In this document: piece after piece, positions 1-8,053 of the stretch
How positions within the stretch are numbered: position 1 is the stretch's first letter
How the letters are laid out: every line of letters starts with the position of its first letter
DNA from: JAGLQA01 sp023135565
GTDB taxonomy: Bacteria; Acidobacteriota; Aminicenantia; UBA2199
DNA length: 21,625 bases
Assembly (NCBI GenBank): GCA_030639305.1
Contig: DAOWCY010000121.1
Location: 1 to 21,625, forward strand
Direction: 5' to 3'
Position numbers and translations under genes: made by a program
The notes under the pieces: model-generated
What the model was told of the DNA's origin: nothing
What the model saw: only the letters and a program-made list of their open reading frames with translations
Databases searched by the model: none

Positions 1-43
1 AAAGAAAAATTCAAAGCTTTTATAGGGGGCTTTTCGCTTTTTT

Positions 44-106
44 AAACAAAAGTTTTGTTCAAACTTTTTCAAAAGTTTGGCCCCCGGCAGGGCCGCCGGA
101 GGCAAG
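44..106 (+). repeat. Dispersed palindromic intergenic repeat, copy 1
   Basis: An AT-rich half with nested palindromes (AACAAAAGTTTTGTT, then AAACTTTTTCAAAAGTTT) is followed by a GC-rich half ending in GCCGCCGGAGGCAAG. Bases 48-103 are identical over 56 bp to the reverse complement of 21256-21311. Degenerate relatives lie at 7984-8050 and 16333-16430. All copies are intergenic. The GC-rich half can fold into a hairpin. Its role is unknown; it could be a terminator remnant or a REP-like element. Confidence 0.85.
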
Positions 107-151
107 TCTGTTTTAGATTTTCCCGGAACTGAATAGTTACCCTGAGTCCTC

Positions 152-180
152 TTGAGTTCTGTATGTTTTTATGATATAAA
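152..180 (+). promoter_or_regulatory. Putative sigma70-type promoter of the PDZ-SpoIIE phosphatase gene
   Basis: TTGAGT (152-157) and TATAAA (175-180) are separated by 17 bases. The predicted transcript start is near 187, giving a leader of only about 15 bases before the ATG at 202, with no clear Shine-Dalgarno sequence. The 14-base block TTATGATATAAAAA (169-182) also occurs in the promoter proposed for the minus-strand gene starting at 16104. Confidence 0.5.
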
Positions 181-201
181 AAGACTTCGGGTACCGGTAA
201 T

Positions 202-2730
202 ATGAAAAAAAATAAATTACTCACAAAATCGACAAACTTTTTTGTAAAACTATTAGGGATTTGCCTACTTTTTTTTGCAGTCATTTCCATTGTGCAGGGC
301 TTCTACGGGCTGCGGGTAGGTTTCCGGGAAGGCCGCTTCGGTTTCGGGCCGGGAGTGGCGGAAGATGGGAAATCCATAAAAGTTAATTCACTAATAAAAA
401 ATTCCCCGGCTGAACGGGCCGGTTTAAAAGCAGGGGACCGCATCTTGTCTGTAAACGGGAGAACTGTTACAGGACAGGATAGAAATGTCTTTCGGAGAGA
501 TGCGGTAGCCGGTTCCAGCATGGTGATGAAAGTGCAAAGGGGCGACCGGGAAGTAGAGATCACCATGACTCGCAAGCTGCTGCCTATAATGGACCGGATT
601 CTCAGGATACTCAACAGTTTAATTTTGCCTGCCCTGATGATGACCTATATTTTGGTAGGGTTGTGGGGACTTTTCAAAGAACCTTCGTATATTACCAAAC
701 TCATTGCCCTGGTTTGTTTTTTCTTCGGTTCCATGACCTGTGTAGTCGGCCTACCGATGGTTTTCTCACCTTTGACCAAGATCTACTATTATCAAATAAG
801 AGAATTGATCGGCGGCTTCAGCTTGCTTTTTGCGCCGGCGTCCTGGTTATTCCTGTTTGTCAATTTCCCTAAAAAAACCACCTTCTATAAAAAACATGGG
901 TTTTCGACTATTTTTTTTATTTTTTTATTCCCCCTGGGCTACCTGGTGTTTTCATTTGTTAGACCGGTTGATTCGCAGCAGTTTGAGTATACGCTGCACC
1001 TGTCGGCGCTTTACATGTTGGTCTATATTTATTCCGGGATACTTATTCTCTACCGCGGCCTCAGGAAAGAGAAAAACGTGCTGAAAAAACGCCAGTACAA
1101 ATTGATCCACTTCGGCATTAAGTACGGTGCCCTATCTATGTTCTTAGGTTTTTTTATTTTAATCGTCTACAGTCTTTATTTGCAAAATTTGTCGATGTAT
1201 TTCGGTTGGTTTGCGTTTATTTTGTTTTTGATGAGCCAGGGAGTAGGTTTGATACTCCCCTTCACTTTTTTAAACAGTTTTTTCCAAAAAAAAATCCTGG
1301 AAACCGAAAGCGCCTTAAAACGAAGGCTGCGTTATATCGGTTCCACTTTTGCCCTATTTTGTATTTACCTGACTGCTGCTTTTTTTGTGGCCAATTGGAT
1401 AGTTTCGGAATATGAGCTCACCGATCCCAGCCTTATCGTGCTTATGGTATTGGTGCTTGCGCTGACCTTTTCTCCTCTTCATGCCCGGGTGCTGCGCTGG
1501 GTGGAGCAAAAACTATATCCAGAAAAAACAAAGTACAAAAAATCACTGCAAGAGTTGATTAAAAAGATGTCGAGTTTTATCGAATCGTCCCAGGTACTGG
1601 ACGATCTTTCTAAGTGGCTGACCGATACTATGAAGCTTTCCCCGGTTGCCGTCTTTTCTTTAGACAGGGTGGGGCAGGCCAATATGCCGTTGAAACCGGG
1701 TTCCGGTAAAAGCGTACTGGCAAAAGTAACAGACGGTTCGAATTTCTACTGGGACGAAGTCCCGGAGGAGAACGGCAGCCTGATAGAAGAAGACGAAAAG
1801 ACCTGGGCCCTGGAAAAAGGGATATCGATTACAGTGCCTCTCATTTCCCGGGACGAAATGGTGGGGCTTTTGAATATCGGCAAGAAAAAAAACCGGGAGG
1901 ATTTTACCGGCGACGACCTGGAAATTTTCCGGGAAGCGGCTTACCACACCGCGCAGATGATCCGGAACATCAAACTCCAGGAAGAACATTTAGAGAAAAA
2001 ACGTTTAGATAAAGAATTGGAAGTTGCCAGGAGCATCCAGGAGAATTTGATGCCCCGCACCGTGCCTGACGTGGAAGGGTTAGACCTGGCATGCAAGTAT
2101 ATGCCCTGTTTCGAAGTGGGCGGTGATTATTTCGATATTATCCCGGTAAACAAGAACAAGACCGTATTGGTTATCGGTGATGTCAGCGGCAAAGGCACCG
2201 GGGCCGCGCTTATGATGTCGAATTTGCAAGCCAGTTTAAAAACGGCGATTTCTGTTTTTATGCCGCTTGCGGACATTGTATTTTTGATCAACAACATGAT
2301 TTGTGAGAATTCGCTGCCATCGCAGTTTATTACGTTTTTTTTATCTATCTGGGATTCCCGGTCGCAGACGTTGGAGTACATTAATGCCGGTCACAATGCC
2401 CCGCTGCTGATCAGGGCCACCGGCAAAATAGAGAAACTACCTCCTACGGGCATCGGCTTAGGTATCCAGGAGGATCAAACTTACAAAAGCAAAGAGGTGC
2501 CGTTAGGAGTCGATGATATAGTTATTATTTACACAGACGGTATCGAAGAATTTTTTAATCCTGAGTTGGAGGCTTTCGGTGTAGGGCGGATGATAAGTAC
2601 TTTCGTAGAGAACCGGGGACTTCATCCCGCCGGGTTAGTAGAGATGTTATTTAAGAAGTTAGAGGAGTTTTCACCCGGCACTGCGCTGCAAGATGATTTA
2701 GCCATCATAGCCGCCAAGAGAACAAAATAG
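202..2730 (+). CDS. Membrane PDZ-GAF-SpoIIE (PP2C-type) serine phosphatase
   Basis: 842 residues. The order is an N-terminal membrane segment (about 15-33), a PDZ domain (about 35-122, with the GLKAGDRILSVNG signature), a block of roughly eight or nine hydrophobic segments (about 138-428), a GAF-like sensor (about 455-590), a helical linker (about 595-618) and a SpoIIE/RsbU-type PP2C phosphatase (about 620-840). The phosphatase keeps its metal-site motifs: GGDYFD (640-645), IGDVSGKG (658-665), NAGHN (728-732), YTDGIEE (777-783) and DDLAII (831-836). Proteins with this catalytic domain usually dephosphorylate anti-anti-sigma factors or related regulators. Here a periplasmic or membrane signal read by the PDZ and membrane part, plus a GAF ligand, probably controls the cytoplasmic phosphatase. 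No sigma-factor partner gene is adjacent. The ATG at 202 starts the signal-anchor; its ribosome-binding site is weak. The domain assignment is firm but the target is unknown. Confidence 0.9.
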   Translation: MKKNKLLTKSTNFFVKLLGICLLFFAVISIVQGFYGLRVGFREGRFGFGPGVAEDGKSIKVNSLIKNSPAERAGLKAGDRILSVNGRTVTGQDRNVFRRDAVAGSSMVMKVQRGDREVEITMTRKLLPIMDRILRILNSLILPALMMTYILVGLWGLFKEPSYITKLIALVCFFFGSMTCVVGLPMVFSPLTKIYYYQIRELIGGFSLLFAPASWLFLFVNFPKKTTFYKKHGFSTIFFIFLFPLGYLVFSFVRPVDSQQFEYTLHLSALYMLVYIYSGILILYRGLRKEKNVLKKRQYKLIHFGIKYGALSMFLGFFILIVYSLYLQNLSMYFGWFAFILFLMSQGVGLILPFTFLNSFFQKKILETESALKRRLRYIGSTFALFCIYLTAAFFVANWIVSEYELTDPSLIVLMVLVLALTFSPLHARVLRWVEQKLYPEKTKYKKSLQELIKKMSSFIESSQVLDDLSKWLTDTMKLSPVAVFSLDRVGQANMPLKPGSGKSVLAKVTDGSNFYWDEVPEENGSLIEEDEKTWALEKGISITVPLISRDEMVGLLNIGKKKNREDFTGDDLEIFREAAYHTAQMIRNIKLQEEHLEKKRLDKELEVARSIQENLMPRTVPDVEGLDLACKYMPCFEVGGDYFDIIPVNKNKTVLVIGDVSGKGTGAALMMSNLQASLKTAISVFMPLADIVFLINNMICENSLPSQFITFFLSIWDSRSQTLEYINAGHNAPLLIRATGKIEKLPPTGIGLGIQEDQTYKSKEVPLGVDDIVIIYTDGIEEFFNPELEAFGVGRMISTFVENRGLHPAGLVEMLFKKLEEFSPGTALQDDLAIIAAKRTK

Positions 2731-2742
2731 GCTGCTATTTTT

Positions 2743-2760
2743 ACCACGAAGCACACGAAG
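2743..2760. repeat. Short direct repeat CACGAAG-type
   Basis: ACCACGAAGCACACGAAG contains ACGAAG twice, nine bases apart, in the gap between the phosphatase and ATPase genes. It is a short motif of unknown role, possibly a decayed intergenic element. Confidence 0.35.
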
Positions 2761-2859
2761 TTGGGGGAAAATCAGAGTCGATAAGAGGAAGTAGCGATCC
2801 TGCGGTTTAAAAAAAATTGTAGAAAAGCTGGGGAATAAAAAAAATAAGAAGCTGAACTG

Positions 2860-2888
2860 TTTACAAAGTTTGATTCTTTTTATAAAAT
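2860..2888 (+). promoter_or_regulatory. Putative promoter for the ATPase-nuclease module, leaderless type
   Basis: TTTACA (2860-2865), a 17-base spacer and TAAAAT (2883-2888). The -10 box ends six bases before the ATG at 2895, so transcription would start at or next to the start codon. The AGGA at 2889-2892 is too close to the ATG to act as a normal Shine-Dalgarno sequence. Confidence 0.5.
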
Positions 2889-2894
2889 AGGAAG

Positions 2895-4235
2895 ATGAGA
2901 AAAGAAGACTTCCCAGACGGGAAAATAAGATTCGAGATCGAAGAGTTAGGGCCTATCCGGGACAGTGTTATAGATTTCAAGCCTTTTTTGATATTTTCCG
3001 GTGAGAGTAACACGGGTAAGAGTTTTGCGGCCATGGCTGTTTATTACCTTTTTTATATGCTGCGTGACCAAGATATGATGGAGAAATTTACGCTCAAACT
3101 TTTCGATATCAAAAAGATCGAAAAGGATTTAAAAACCGGCAGCAAAGTGGAATTGGAACTCCCGGAGGTTTTTTTAAAAGGGTTGGAGAAACTTTATAAT
3201 GATAATATCGGCCGATTCCTGGGATATATGCTCGATAATGATAATTTTTCCCGTAAAGCAAAGTTAAAGTTAAAATTAGAGTTTCCCGGGTTATCCGAGT
3301 CAAAGGCTTTTGTTTCTTACCGGGAATTTGCGGGTAAGACTGATCTTGACTTTGAAATGCATTTACCTCACTACGATTGGGAACACACAGTGGCGGAAGC
3401 GAAAAATGTCGATTTTAAAGACAATTTGACATATTTTGTTTATGGGTTATGTATGAGGCTTATTTTCGGTGATGAATACAGGAACTTTTTCCTGCCCCCG
3501 GCCCGGGGCGCTTTCAGCGGTTTGGGCACATTGTCTATGTGGGAAAAATTCTCCAGCATCGGTATGTATAAAGAATTCTTGAAAGGTCTCGATGGAGTAA
3601 GATTCAGAGATTTTGATGCATATGATGAAGAGTTGGACGAACAAAAAGAAATACTCGAACCGCTGCTTACAAAACTCATTAATGGGAAAATAAAAATAGA
3701 ACGGGATAGGGAGACTTATGTTATTGCCGGTTCCGGTATAGAAATTCCATTGACCGCCGCTTCCTCTTCCGTTAAAGAACTCTCTTCTTTGGACCGTTTG
3801 TTGAACAGGGTGAATATCTACGAGCTTTCTATATGCATCGAGGAACCGGAAGCCCACCTGCACCCGGAATTGCAGCGCGGCGTGGCTTTGCTTTTGTCCT
3901 ACATCGTCAATAAGGGCGGCCTTATCCAGGCCACTACTCACAGCGATTTTTTTATCAATCAAATAAACAATTTATTAAAACTTCATTTTATAAAAAATAA
4001 AAATCGTGACAAATTCAAGGCAGCTCTAAAAAAAACCGGTATCGGGGAAGATTTCATATTAGACCCCAAAGATGTAGGAGCTTATTATTTCGAGAAGAAA
4101 GATGGCGGGGATCAAGTCGAGAGATTGGAAATGACTGATAGAGGTCTGCCCATGAAAAGCTTTGACAGCGTCTACGATGAATCTGGAAATGAAACCTGGT
4201 ACTTGCGCGAGGCGTTAACCGATGATGAAGACTGA
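2895..4235 (+). CDS. OLD/AAA15-like ABC-type ATPase of a two-gene module
   Basis: 446 residues. Walker A is GESNTGKS (36-43), placed as in the RecF/OLD/AAA15 group, whose N-terminus typically reads 'fgpi...i.gesnsGKS'. A signature-like serine-rich stretch (about 288-299, SSSVKELSSL) is followed by Walker B with a double acidic end, ICIEEPEAHLHP (313-324), and the switch/H-loop TTHSD (347-351). The middle (about 60-285) is a helical lid, and about 95 residues follow the H-loop. No TOPRIM nuclease domain is visible, unlike OLD/GajA proteins. The stop overlaps the next gene by 14 bases, so the two are almost certainly co-translated. ATPases of this type act in anti-phage systems such as PARIS, Septu and Gabija, and also in unexplained housekeeping roles. 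Base composition matches the neighbouring genes, so a recent transfer is not evident. ATPase identity is firm; the defence role is an inference from the partner. Confidence 0.85.
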   Translation: MRKEDFPDGKIRFEIEELGPIRDSVIDFKPFLIFSGESNTGKSFAAMAVYYLFYMLRDQDMMEKFTLKLFDIKKIEKDLKTGSKVELELPEVFLKGLEKLYNDNIGRFLGYMLDNDNFSRKAKLKLKLEFPGLSESKAFVSYREFAGKTDLDFEMHLPHYDWEHTVAEAKNVDFKDNLTYFVYGLCMRLIFGDEYRNFFLPPARGAFSGLGTLSMWEKFSSIGMYKEFLKGLDGVRFRDFDAYDEELDEQKEILEPLLTKLINGKIKIERDRETYVIAGSGIEIPLTAASSSVKELSSLDRLLNRVNIYELSICIEEPEAHLHPELQRGVALLLSYIVNKGGLIQATTHSDFFINQINNLLKLHFIKNKNRDKFKAALKKTGIGEDFILDPKDVGAYYFEKKDGGDQVERLEMTDRGLPMKSFDSVYDESGNETWYLREALTDDED

Positions 4236-4917
4236 TGATCTGGAAAGCAAACTATTAAAACTATTTTCCCGGGAACCTACAGGTAAAACCGAAGGAGATT
4301 GGTTAATCGAGGAAACCGGCAGCAGCAGCATAACAATAGAGGAAACAGTAGAGAGCGGCAAAGGAGAAGTTACTTTTAAAAATGGCCGTTTTATCCGGTT
4401 TTCTGTCAAACTGCTGGGCACTAATAAATTTATATCTTTTTTTAACCGGCAGGAAGGAGATGCCCTGCGCAAAACATGTGACGGCATTTTCCTGGCCCGT
4501 ATCGAGGATAGAACTATCCTATGTTTGGTGGAATTAAAATCAACTATCAACAATAATTTCAGGAAAGCGATCCGGCAAATCGAAGGCAGTTATTTAAGAA
4601 CAGCGCTGCTGTTAAGCCTGATAACCGATATAAAAGACATCGAACCGGTTGTTTTTATCGCCGGAGGACTGGAAAAAAAAGAAATCGATCCCGATAGAGA
4701 ATACCTGGAAAGAACTGGAAAGTTCAGGGAAAGAGAAAACGATCCGGGCAGGAAGTTAAAAGAATTTTCCCGAAAGGGGCAGGTAAAAATCAATTTTCCT
4801 TTTTTCTTAGACGACGCCATCCACCAAAACTATCATAAAAAAAACATAAAGGTGACTCATTTAGATTTCGACGCTGACTTCGACATGCAAACCCTAATCT
4901 CCGGCGAAAAAAATTAA
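4222..4917 (+). CDS. Putative PD-(D/E)XK-type nuclease partner of the ATPase
   Basis: 231 residues; I do not recognise a named family. A restriction-nuclease-like core can be read: CDGIF with Asp87, a predicted beta strand, then VELKS (103-107) giving Glu104-x-Lys106, followed by a helix with KAIRQIEGSY (115-124), whose Gln119 and Tyr124 loosely recall the Gln/Tyr motif of RecB-like nucleases. A hydrophobic strand (EPVVFIAGG, 141-149) follows, and the C-terminal third is charged. No signal peptide or membrane segment is present. The start ATG at 4222 overlaps the ATPase gene by 14 bases and has GAGG at 4209-4212; a second ATG at 4225 is an alternative. The overlap argues for a complex in which the ATPase controls this protein. 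The nuclease call rests only on motif spacing and predicted strand/helix order. Confidence 0.6.
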   Translation: MMKTDDLESKLLKLFSREPTGKTEGDWLIEETGSSSITIEETVESGKGEVTFKNGRFIRFSVKLLGTNKFISFFNRQEGDALRKTCDGIFLARIEDRTILCLVELKSTINNNFRKAIRQIEGSYLRTALLLSLITDIKDIEPVVFIAGGLEKKEIDPDREYLERTGKFRERENDPGRKLKEFSRKGQVKINFPFFLDDAIHQNYHKKNIKVTHLDFDADFDMQTLISGEKN

Positions 4918-4974
4918 TGCAATCACCCGGGGTTTGGAGTTTGGTATTTTAGCAATATAATAACGCCCCGGGAC

Positions 4975-5015
4975 TTGACTTATTGGGCATTTTAGGGTAT
5001 TTTCTTCCCCTGGAG
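4975..5015 (+). promoter_or_regulatory. Putative promoter and ribosome-binding site of ribH-nusB
   Basis: TTGACT (4975-4980), 17 bases, then TATTTT (4998-5003), with TGGAG at 5011-5015 placed six bases before the ATG at 5022. A second candidate -10, TATAAT (4956-4961), with TTTGGA 17 bases upstream (4933-4938), could also serve. The leader is too short to hold an FMN riboswitch. Confidence 0.45.
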
Positions 5016-5021
5016 TAAAAT

Positions 5022-5489
5022 ATGAGTGAATACGAAGGAAAATTAATTTCCAAAGGTTTTAAATATGCTATCATCGTCTCCCGGTTTAACGACTTTATTA
5101 CCGGGAAACTACTGGAAGGCGCAGTAGACGCCCTGATCCGGTGCGGCGGCAAAGAGACGGATTTCGACGTTTTTAAAGTACCCGGCGCTTTCGAAATTCC
5201 CCTGGTAGCCAAACGCCTAACGCAAACCCAAAAGTACGACGCCATCATCTGCTTAGGCGCTGTAATCCGGGGCGAAACTCCCCATTTCGATTATGTGGCC
5301 GGTGAAGTCACCAAAGGTATTGCCCTGCTAAATCTCGAATTTAAAATTCCCATCACCTACGGCATCATCACCGCGGACACTACTGAACAGGCTGTTGAGA
5401 GGGCGGGCAATAAAATGGGCAATAAAGGCTTTCAAGCCGCCCAATCCGCCATCGAACTGCTCAACCTGTTCAAAGATGCTAAGATTTAA
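5022..5489 (+). CDS. ribH: 6,7-dimethyl-8-ribityllumazine synthase
   Basis: 155 residues, the normal length for the family. It condenses 5-amino-6-ribitylaminouracil with 3,4-dihydroxy-2-butanone 4-phosphate, the penultimate step of riboflavin synthesis, in the cytoplasm. Family landmarks visible are SRFNDFITGKLLEGA (20-34), PGAFEIP (54-60), GAVIRGETPHFDYV (79-92, with the proton-transferring His88), GIITADTTEQA (114-124) and Arg127, the expected phosphate-binding arginine. The last base of its TAA is the first base of the nusB ATG, so the two are translationally coupled, a common bacterial arrangement. No other riboflavin genes are in the window. Confidence 0.97.
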   Translation: MSEYEGKLISKGFKYAIIVSRFNDFITGKLLEGAVDALIRCGGKETDFDVFKVPGAFEIPLVAKRLTQTQKYDAIICLGAVIRGETPHFDYVAGEVTKGIALLNLEFKIPITYGIITADTTEQAVERAGNKMGNKGFQAAQSAIELLNLFKDAKI

Positions 5490-5890
5490 TGTTTCGCATA
5501 AAATACAGTAGGGAAGTAATTTTAAAACTGCTTTTCCAGATCGACATGATGGGGTTGAATGGGAAAAAAATCGAAGAAATACTGGAAGAAAACGACAACT
5601 TCTTTACCAATATCAATGAAAAAGAAAAAGAGTTTATCACCGGTGTGATAGACAAAGTCCTGGACCAAAAAGAAAAAATCGACGAAATTATCGCAAAAAA
5701 CCTGATCGGCTGGAAATTGGAGAGGCTATTGTCTGTAGATAGGAGCCTGCTGCGCATGGGCATTGCCGAGGCGCAGTCCAGCACACAGAAAGCGGTCATT
5801 ATAGACGATATTATCCGCATCGCAAAAAAATACGGCAGCGAAGAATCCTATAAAATAATAAATGCGATCTTAGACAAGGTGATTTCATGA
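5489..5890 (+). CDS. nusB: Transcription antitermination factor NusB
   Basis: 133 residues, all-helical. NusB binds boxA RNA with ribosomal protein S10 (NusE) and supports antitermination of rRNA operons. The N-terminal helix (RIKYSREVILKLLFQIDMMG, 3-22) and the strongly conserved segment around NLIGWKLERLLSVDRSLLRM (71-90) identify the family. The C-terminus SYKIINAILDKVIS matches the usual 'y.fiNgvLd.i' ending. The start overlaps the ribH stop by one base and the stop overlaps the next start by four bases (ATGA). The arrangement ribH-nusB is conserved across many bacteria, so function and start are both well supported. Confidence 0.95.
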   Translation: MFRIKYSREVILKLLFQIDMMGLNGKKIEEILEENDNFFTNINEKEKEFITGVIDKVLDQKEKIDEIIAKNLIGWKLERLLSVDRSLLRMGIAEAQSSTQKAVIIDDIIRIAKKYGSEESYKIINAILDKVIS

Positions 5891-6579
5891 TAAGAAGTTT
5901 ACTGCTGCTGTTATTCGTTGTGGTCCCGCTGAGAGAAGTAGAAAATGTGAAAATTTCATTCCCGGTTCATTTGCAGCAGGAAAAGATTTTTTTTAGCTAC
6001 AGCAACGATAATTTTTCCCAGCAGTTGAGGCGCATAAACGGCCGCCTGACCGCGGAAATAAAAAGTATCAACTATACCCATCTGAACCTTAATTTCAGGG
6101 TATTCCTTAATGAACGCAAGCTGGCTGAACTCGATCGAGACACAAAAGAATTCGTCATGAGTCTTTTTGACGACAGCATCTCTTTTGAACAATATTTCAA
6201 AAACGTCTCTATTTTTTTAGAAAAAAACGTGAAATATACCGAAAAAGACTTACCCCAGGACACGGCTTCGGTGCTGCTAAACAGGAAAGCCAATTGTGTC
6301 GGTTTAGCAAACCTGACTAATTTTTTATTGGACTGTGTGGGCATTAAGAATAAGTTTGTCAGGGGGTTCTACTTAAATCAGCAGGGCCGGAATACCTTTA
6401 TCCCGGTACCCCATAAATGGATGGAAATCCACCTGGCAAACGGTGTGCGTTTTTTTTATGATCCGCAGCGGCAGAGGTTTTCCAGCAATTATATCCTGAC
6501 CCGGTATGATACGAATTTTACCGCAGTAAGGAAATTTAAGGTTCTATTAATCGAGAAATCGAAACAGGTTCTAAATTAG
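5887..6579 (+). CDS. Transglutaminase-like cysteine protein, probably exported
   Basis: 230 residues. A short hydrophobic N-terminus (about 3-14) looks like a signal peptide or anchor. The transglutaminase-like fold is shown by the ordered Cys-His-Asp set: Cys137 in NRKANCVGLANLTNFLLD, His176 in PVPHKWMEI and Asp192 in FFYDPQ. Bacterial members are often proteases or peptidoglycan-associated amidases rather than true transglutaminases. The first 110 residues have no motif I recognise. The ATG overlaps the nusB stop by four bases, placing it in the ribH operon without an obvious functional link. Activity and substrate cannot be told from sequence. Confidence 0.75.
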   Translation: MIRSLLLLLFVVVPLREVENVKISFPVHLQQEKIFFSYSNDNFSQQLRRINGRLTAEIKSINYTHLNLNFRVFLNERKLAELDRDTKEFVMSLFDDSISFEQYFKNVSIFLEKNVKYTEKDLPQDTASVLLNRKANCVGLANLTNFLLDCVGIKNKFVRGFYLNQQGRNTFIPVPHKWMEIHLANGVRFFYDPQRQRFSSNYILTRYDTNFTAVRKFKVLLIEKSKQVLN

Positions 6580-6602
6580 GGCAGGGAAAAGGAAATAAGG
6601 AA

Positions 6603-7817
6603 ATGAAGTTTGAATTTTTTGTAGCCCGGCGTTATCTTGTCAAAGGGAGGAAGAAGTCTTTTATCTCGGTTATTTCTCTTGTTTCGATTATCGGTATTGC
6701 CATCGGTGTTGCCGCTTTGATTATTGCCCTTACCTTGATAAACGGGTTCCAGGGCGATATCCGCAATAAGATACTCAGTTCCACATCTCATATAATGATA
6801 AACAATATTATAGGCGAAGGCATGGCGGGGTACGAAGATGTGACCGAAGTTATAAAAGAAAAATTTGGGGAAGTAACCGCTGTCAGCCCTATTGTGTCGG
6901 GAGCGGTATTGATAAAAGGGTCGTCGCGGAATACTTCCGGCGCTGTGGTGTGGGGCCTGGACTTAGATACCGTGGGAGATAAGGAATGGTTGAAAAAACT
7001 AAAACGGGGCAGGCTGCCTTTTAAGAAGAACGAAATGATACTGGGCAGTGAGATTGCCAGCCGGGTTAGTTTGTTTGAAGGTTCTTCCTGTAAAATTTTC
7101 ACGCCCACGCCGGTTCTTTCGCCTTCCGGTCTCTTGCCCAGTTTAAAGAAGTTCAAAATTTCCGGGGTATTTCATTCCGGTCTTTATGAGATCGACAACA
7201 GCACCGTTGTGACAAATTTAGCTACCGCCCAGAAGCTTTTCGGTATGCGGGATAAGGTCAGTTTTATCCAGGTTTATCTTAAGGACATGTTTGCGGCGGA
7301 GCAAGTGGCGGCCCGGATGCGGGATGTTTTTCCCGTGCGTTTGCAGGTGAGCACCTGGATGGATCTCAACGCATCGCTTTACACGGCATTAAAATTAGAA
7401 AAGACCATCCTTTTTTTCACCTTGACATTAATTATAGTAGTAGCTTCTTTAAATATTATAGCCGGTTTGATATTGTTGGTGATCCAGAAGATAAAGGACA
7501 TCGGAATCTTACTTTCTTATGGCGCCACCCCGAAAATAATCAAAAGGATATTTTTCATCCAGGGCAGTATTATCGGGATTATCGGCACAGCTTTAGGGGT
7601 TGTTATCGGGCTTGTTTTTTGCGCCCTGGCTAATAGGTTCGAGTTGATAAAGATACCTGCCGAGATATACCAGATGAGTTATGTGCCTTTTAATGTGAAT
7701 TTATTTGATTTATTGTCTGTAGTATTAGTTTCTCTTCTCATCAGTTTTACCGCCACTCTTATTCCCTCGCGCAAAGCCGCCTCGGTAAACGTTATCGAAG
7801 CCCTAAAAAATGAATAG
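6603..7817 (+). CDS. LolC/LolE-type (FtsX/MacB family) ABC transporter permease
   Basis: 404 residues with the LolC/E plan: a short N-terminal cytoplasmic stretch (FEFFVARRYL), a first membrane helix (about 20-46), a large periplasmic domain (about 50-265), then three helices (about 268-295, 316-343 and 368-388). KDIGILLSYGATPKII (298-313) is the coupling helix expected to contact the ATPase. The end, PSRKAASVNVIEALKNE, is the classic FtsX-domain terminus. LolCDE-type transporters extract lipoproteins from the inner membrane, so an outer membrane is implied. No LolD-like ATPase follows, which is unusual since the pair is normally adjacent; it must be elsewhere. A purine-rich stretch, AAGGAAATAAGGAA (6589-6602), precedes the start, and the gap to the previous gene is 23 bases, so it probably belongs to the same operon. 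Confidence 0.88.
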   Translation: MKFEFFVARRYLVKGRKKSFISVISLVSIIGIAIGVAALIIALTLINGFQGDIRNKILSSTSHIMINNIIGEGMAGYEDVTEVIKEKFGEVTAVSPIVSGAVLIKGSSRNTSGAVVWGLDLDTVGDKEWLKKLKRGRLPFKKNEMILGSEIASRVSLFEGSSCKIFTPTPVLSPSGLLPSLKKFKISGVFHSGLYEIDNSTVVTNLATAQKLFGMRDKVSFIQVYLKDMFAAEQVAARMRDVFPVRLQVSTWMDLNASLYTALKLEKTILFFTLTLIIVVASLNIIAGLILLVIQKIKDIGILLSYGATPKIIKRIFFIQGSIIGIIGTALGVVIGLVFCALANRFELIKIPAEIYQMSYVPFNVNLFDLLSVVLVSLLISFTATLIPSRKAASVNVIEALKNE

Positions 7818-7952
7818 CCCCGTGGCACGGGGAGCCTATGAGGGGCTGCCTATCGAGACAAAATAGCCGGGTTGTTTCCACTGTTGGTTACCTGGTACAA
7901 TTACAGCCGGTCGCTTGTAGGCCCCAGGGCACGGCGCAGGGAGCCTATAAGG
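7818..7952. repeat. Intergenic palindrome and imperfect direct repeat
   Basis: CCCCGTGGCACGGGG (7818-7832) is a near-perfect palindrome immediately after the permease stop. The string GGCACGG...GGGAGCCTATGAGG (about 7824-7843) reappears as GGCACGGCGCAGGGAGCCTATAAGG (7928-7952, five bases longer). It may be a remnant of a repeated element or a processing site. It lacks the U-run of an intrinsic terminator. Confidence 0.5.
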
Positions 7953-7983
7953 AACGTTTCTCAAATTAGAAAAACGTATTGCT

Positions 7984-8050
7984 CAACAAAAGTTTTGCGG
8001 GGGTGCAGGGGGCAGTTTTTCAAAAGAGCCCCCTGCCCGCCGGAGGCAAA
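7984..8050 (+). repeat. Dispersed palindromic repeat, degenerate copy 2, carrying a ribosome-binding site
   Basis: It begins CAACAAAAGTTTTG and ends GCCCGCCGGAGGCAAA, as the other copies do, but the centre differs. GCAGGGGGC (8005-8013) pairs with GCCCCCTGC (8028-8036) around a 14-base AT-rich loop. The terminal GGAGG (8042-8046) lies seven bases before the ATG at 8054, an ideal Shine-Dalgarno position. Confidence 0.75.
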
Positions 8051-8053
8051 AAA

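Noticed and set aside
4918..5021. FMN riboswitch ahead of ribH
   Set aside because: The gap is about 100 bases and lacks the conserved RFN-element helices and loops.
7979..8053. Upstream extension of the NamZ-like frame
   Set aside because: It translates the dispersed repeat, and GGAGG is correctly spaced only for the ATG at 8054.
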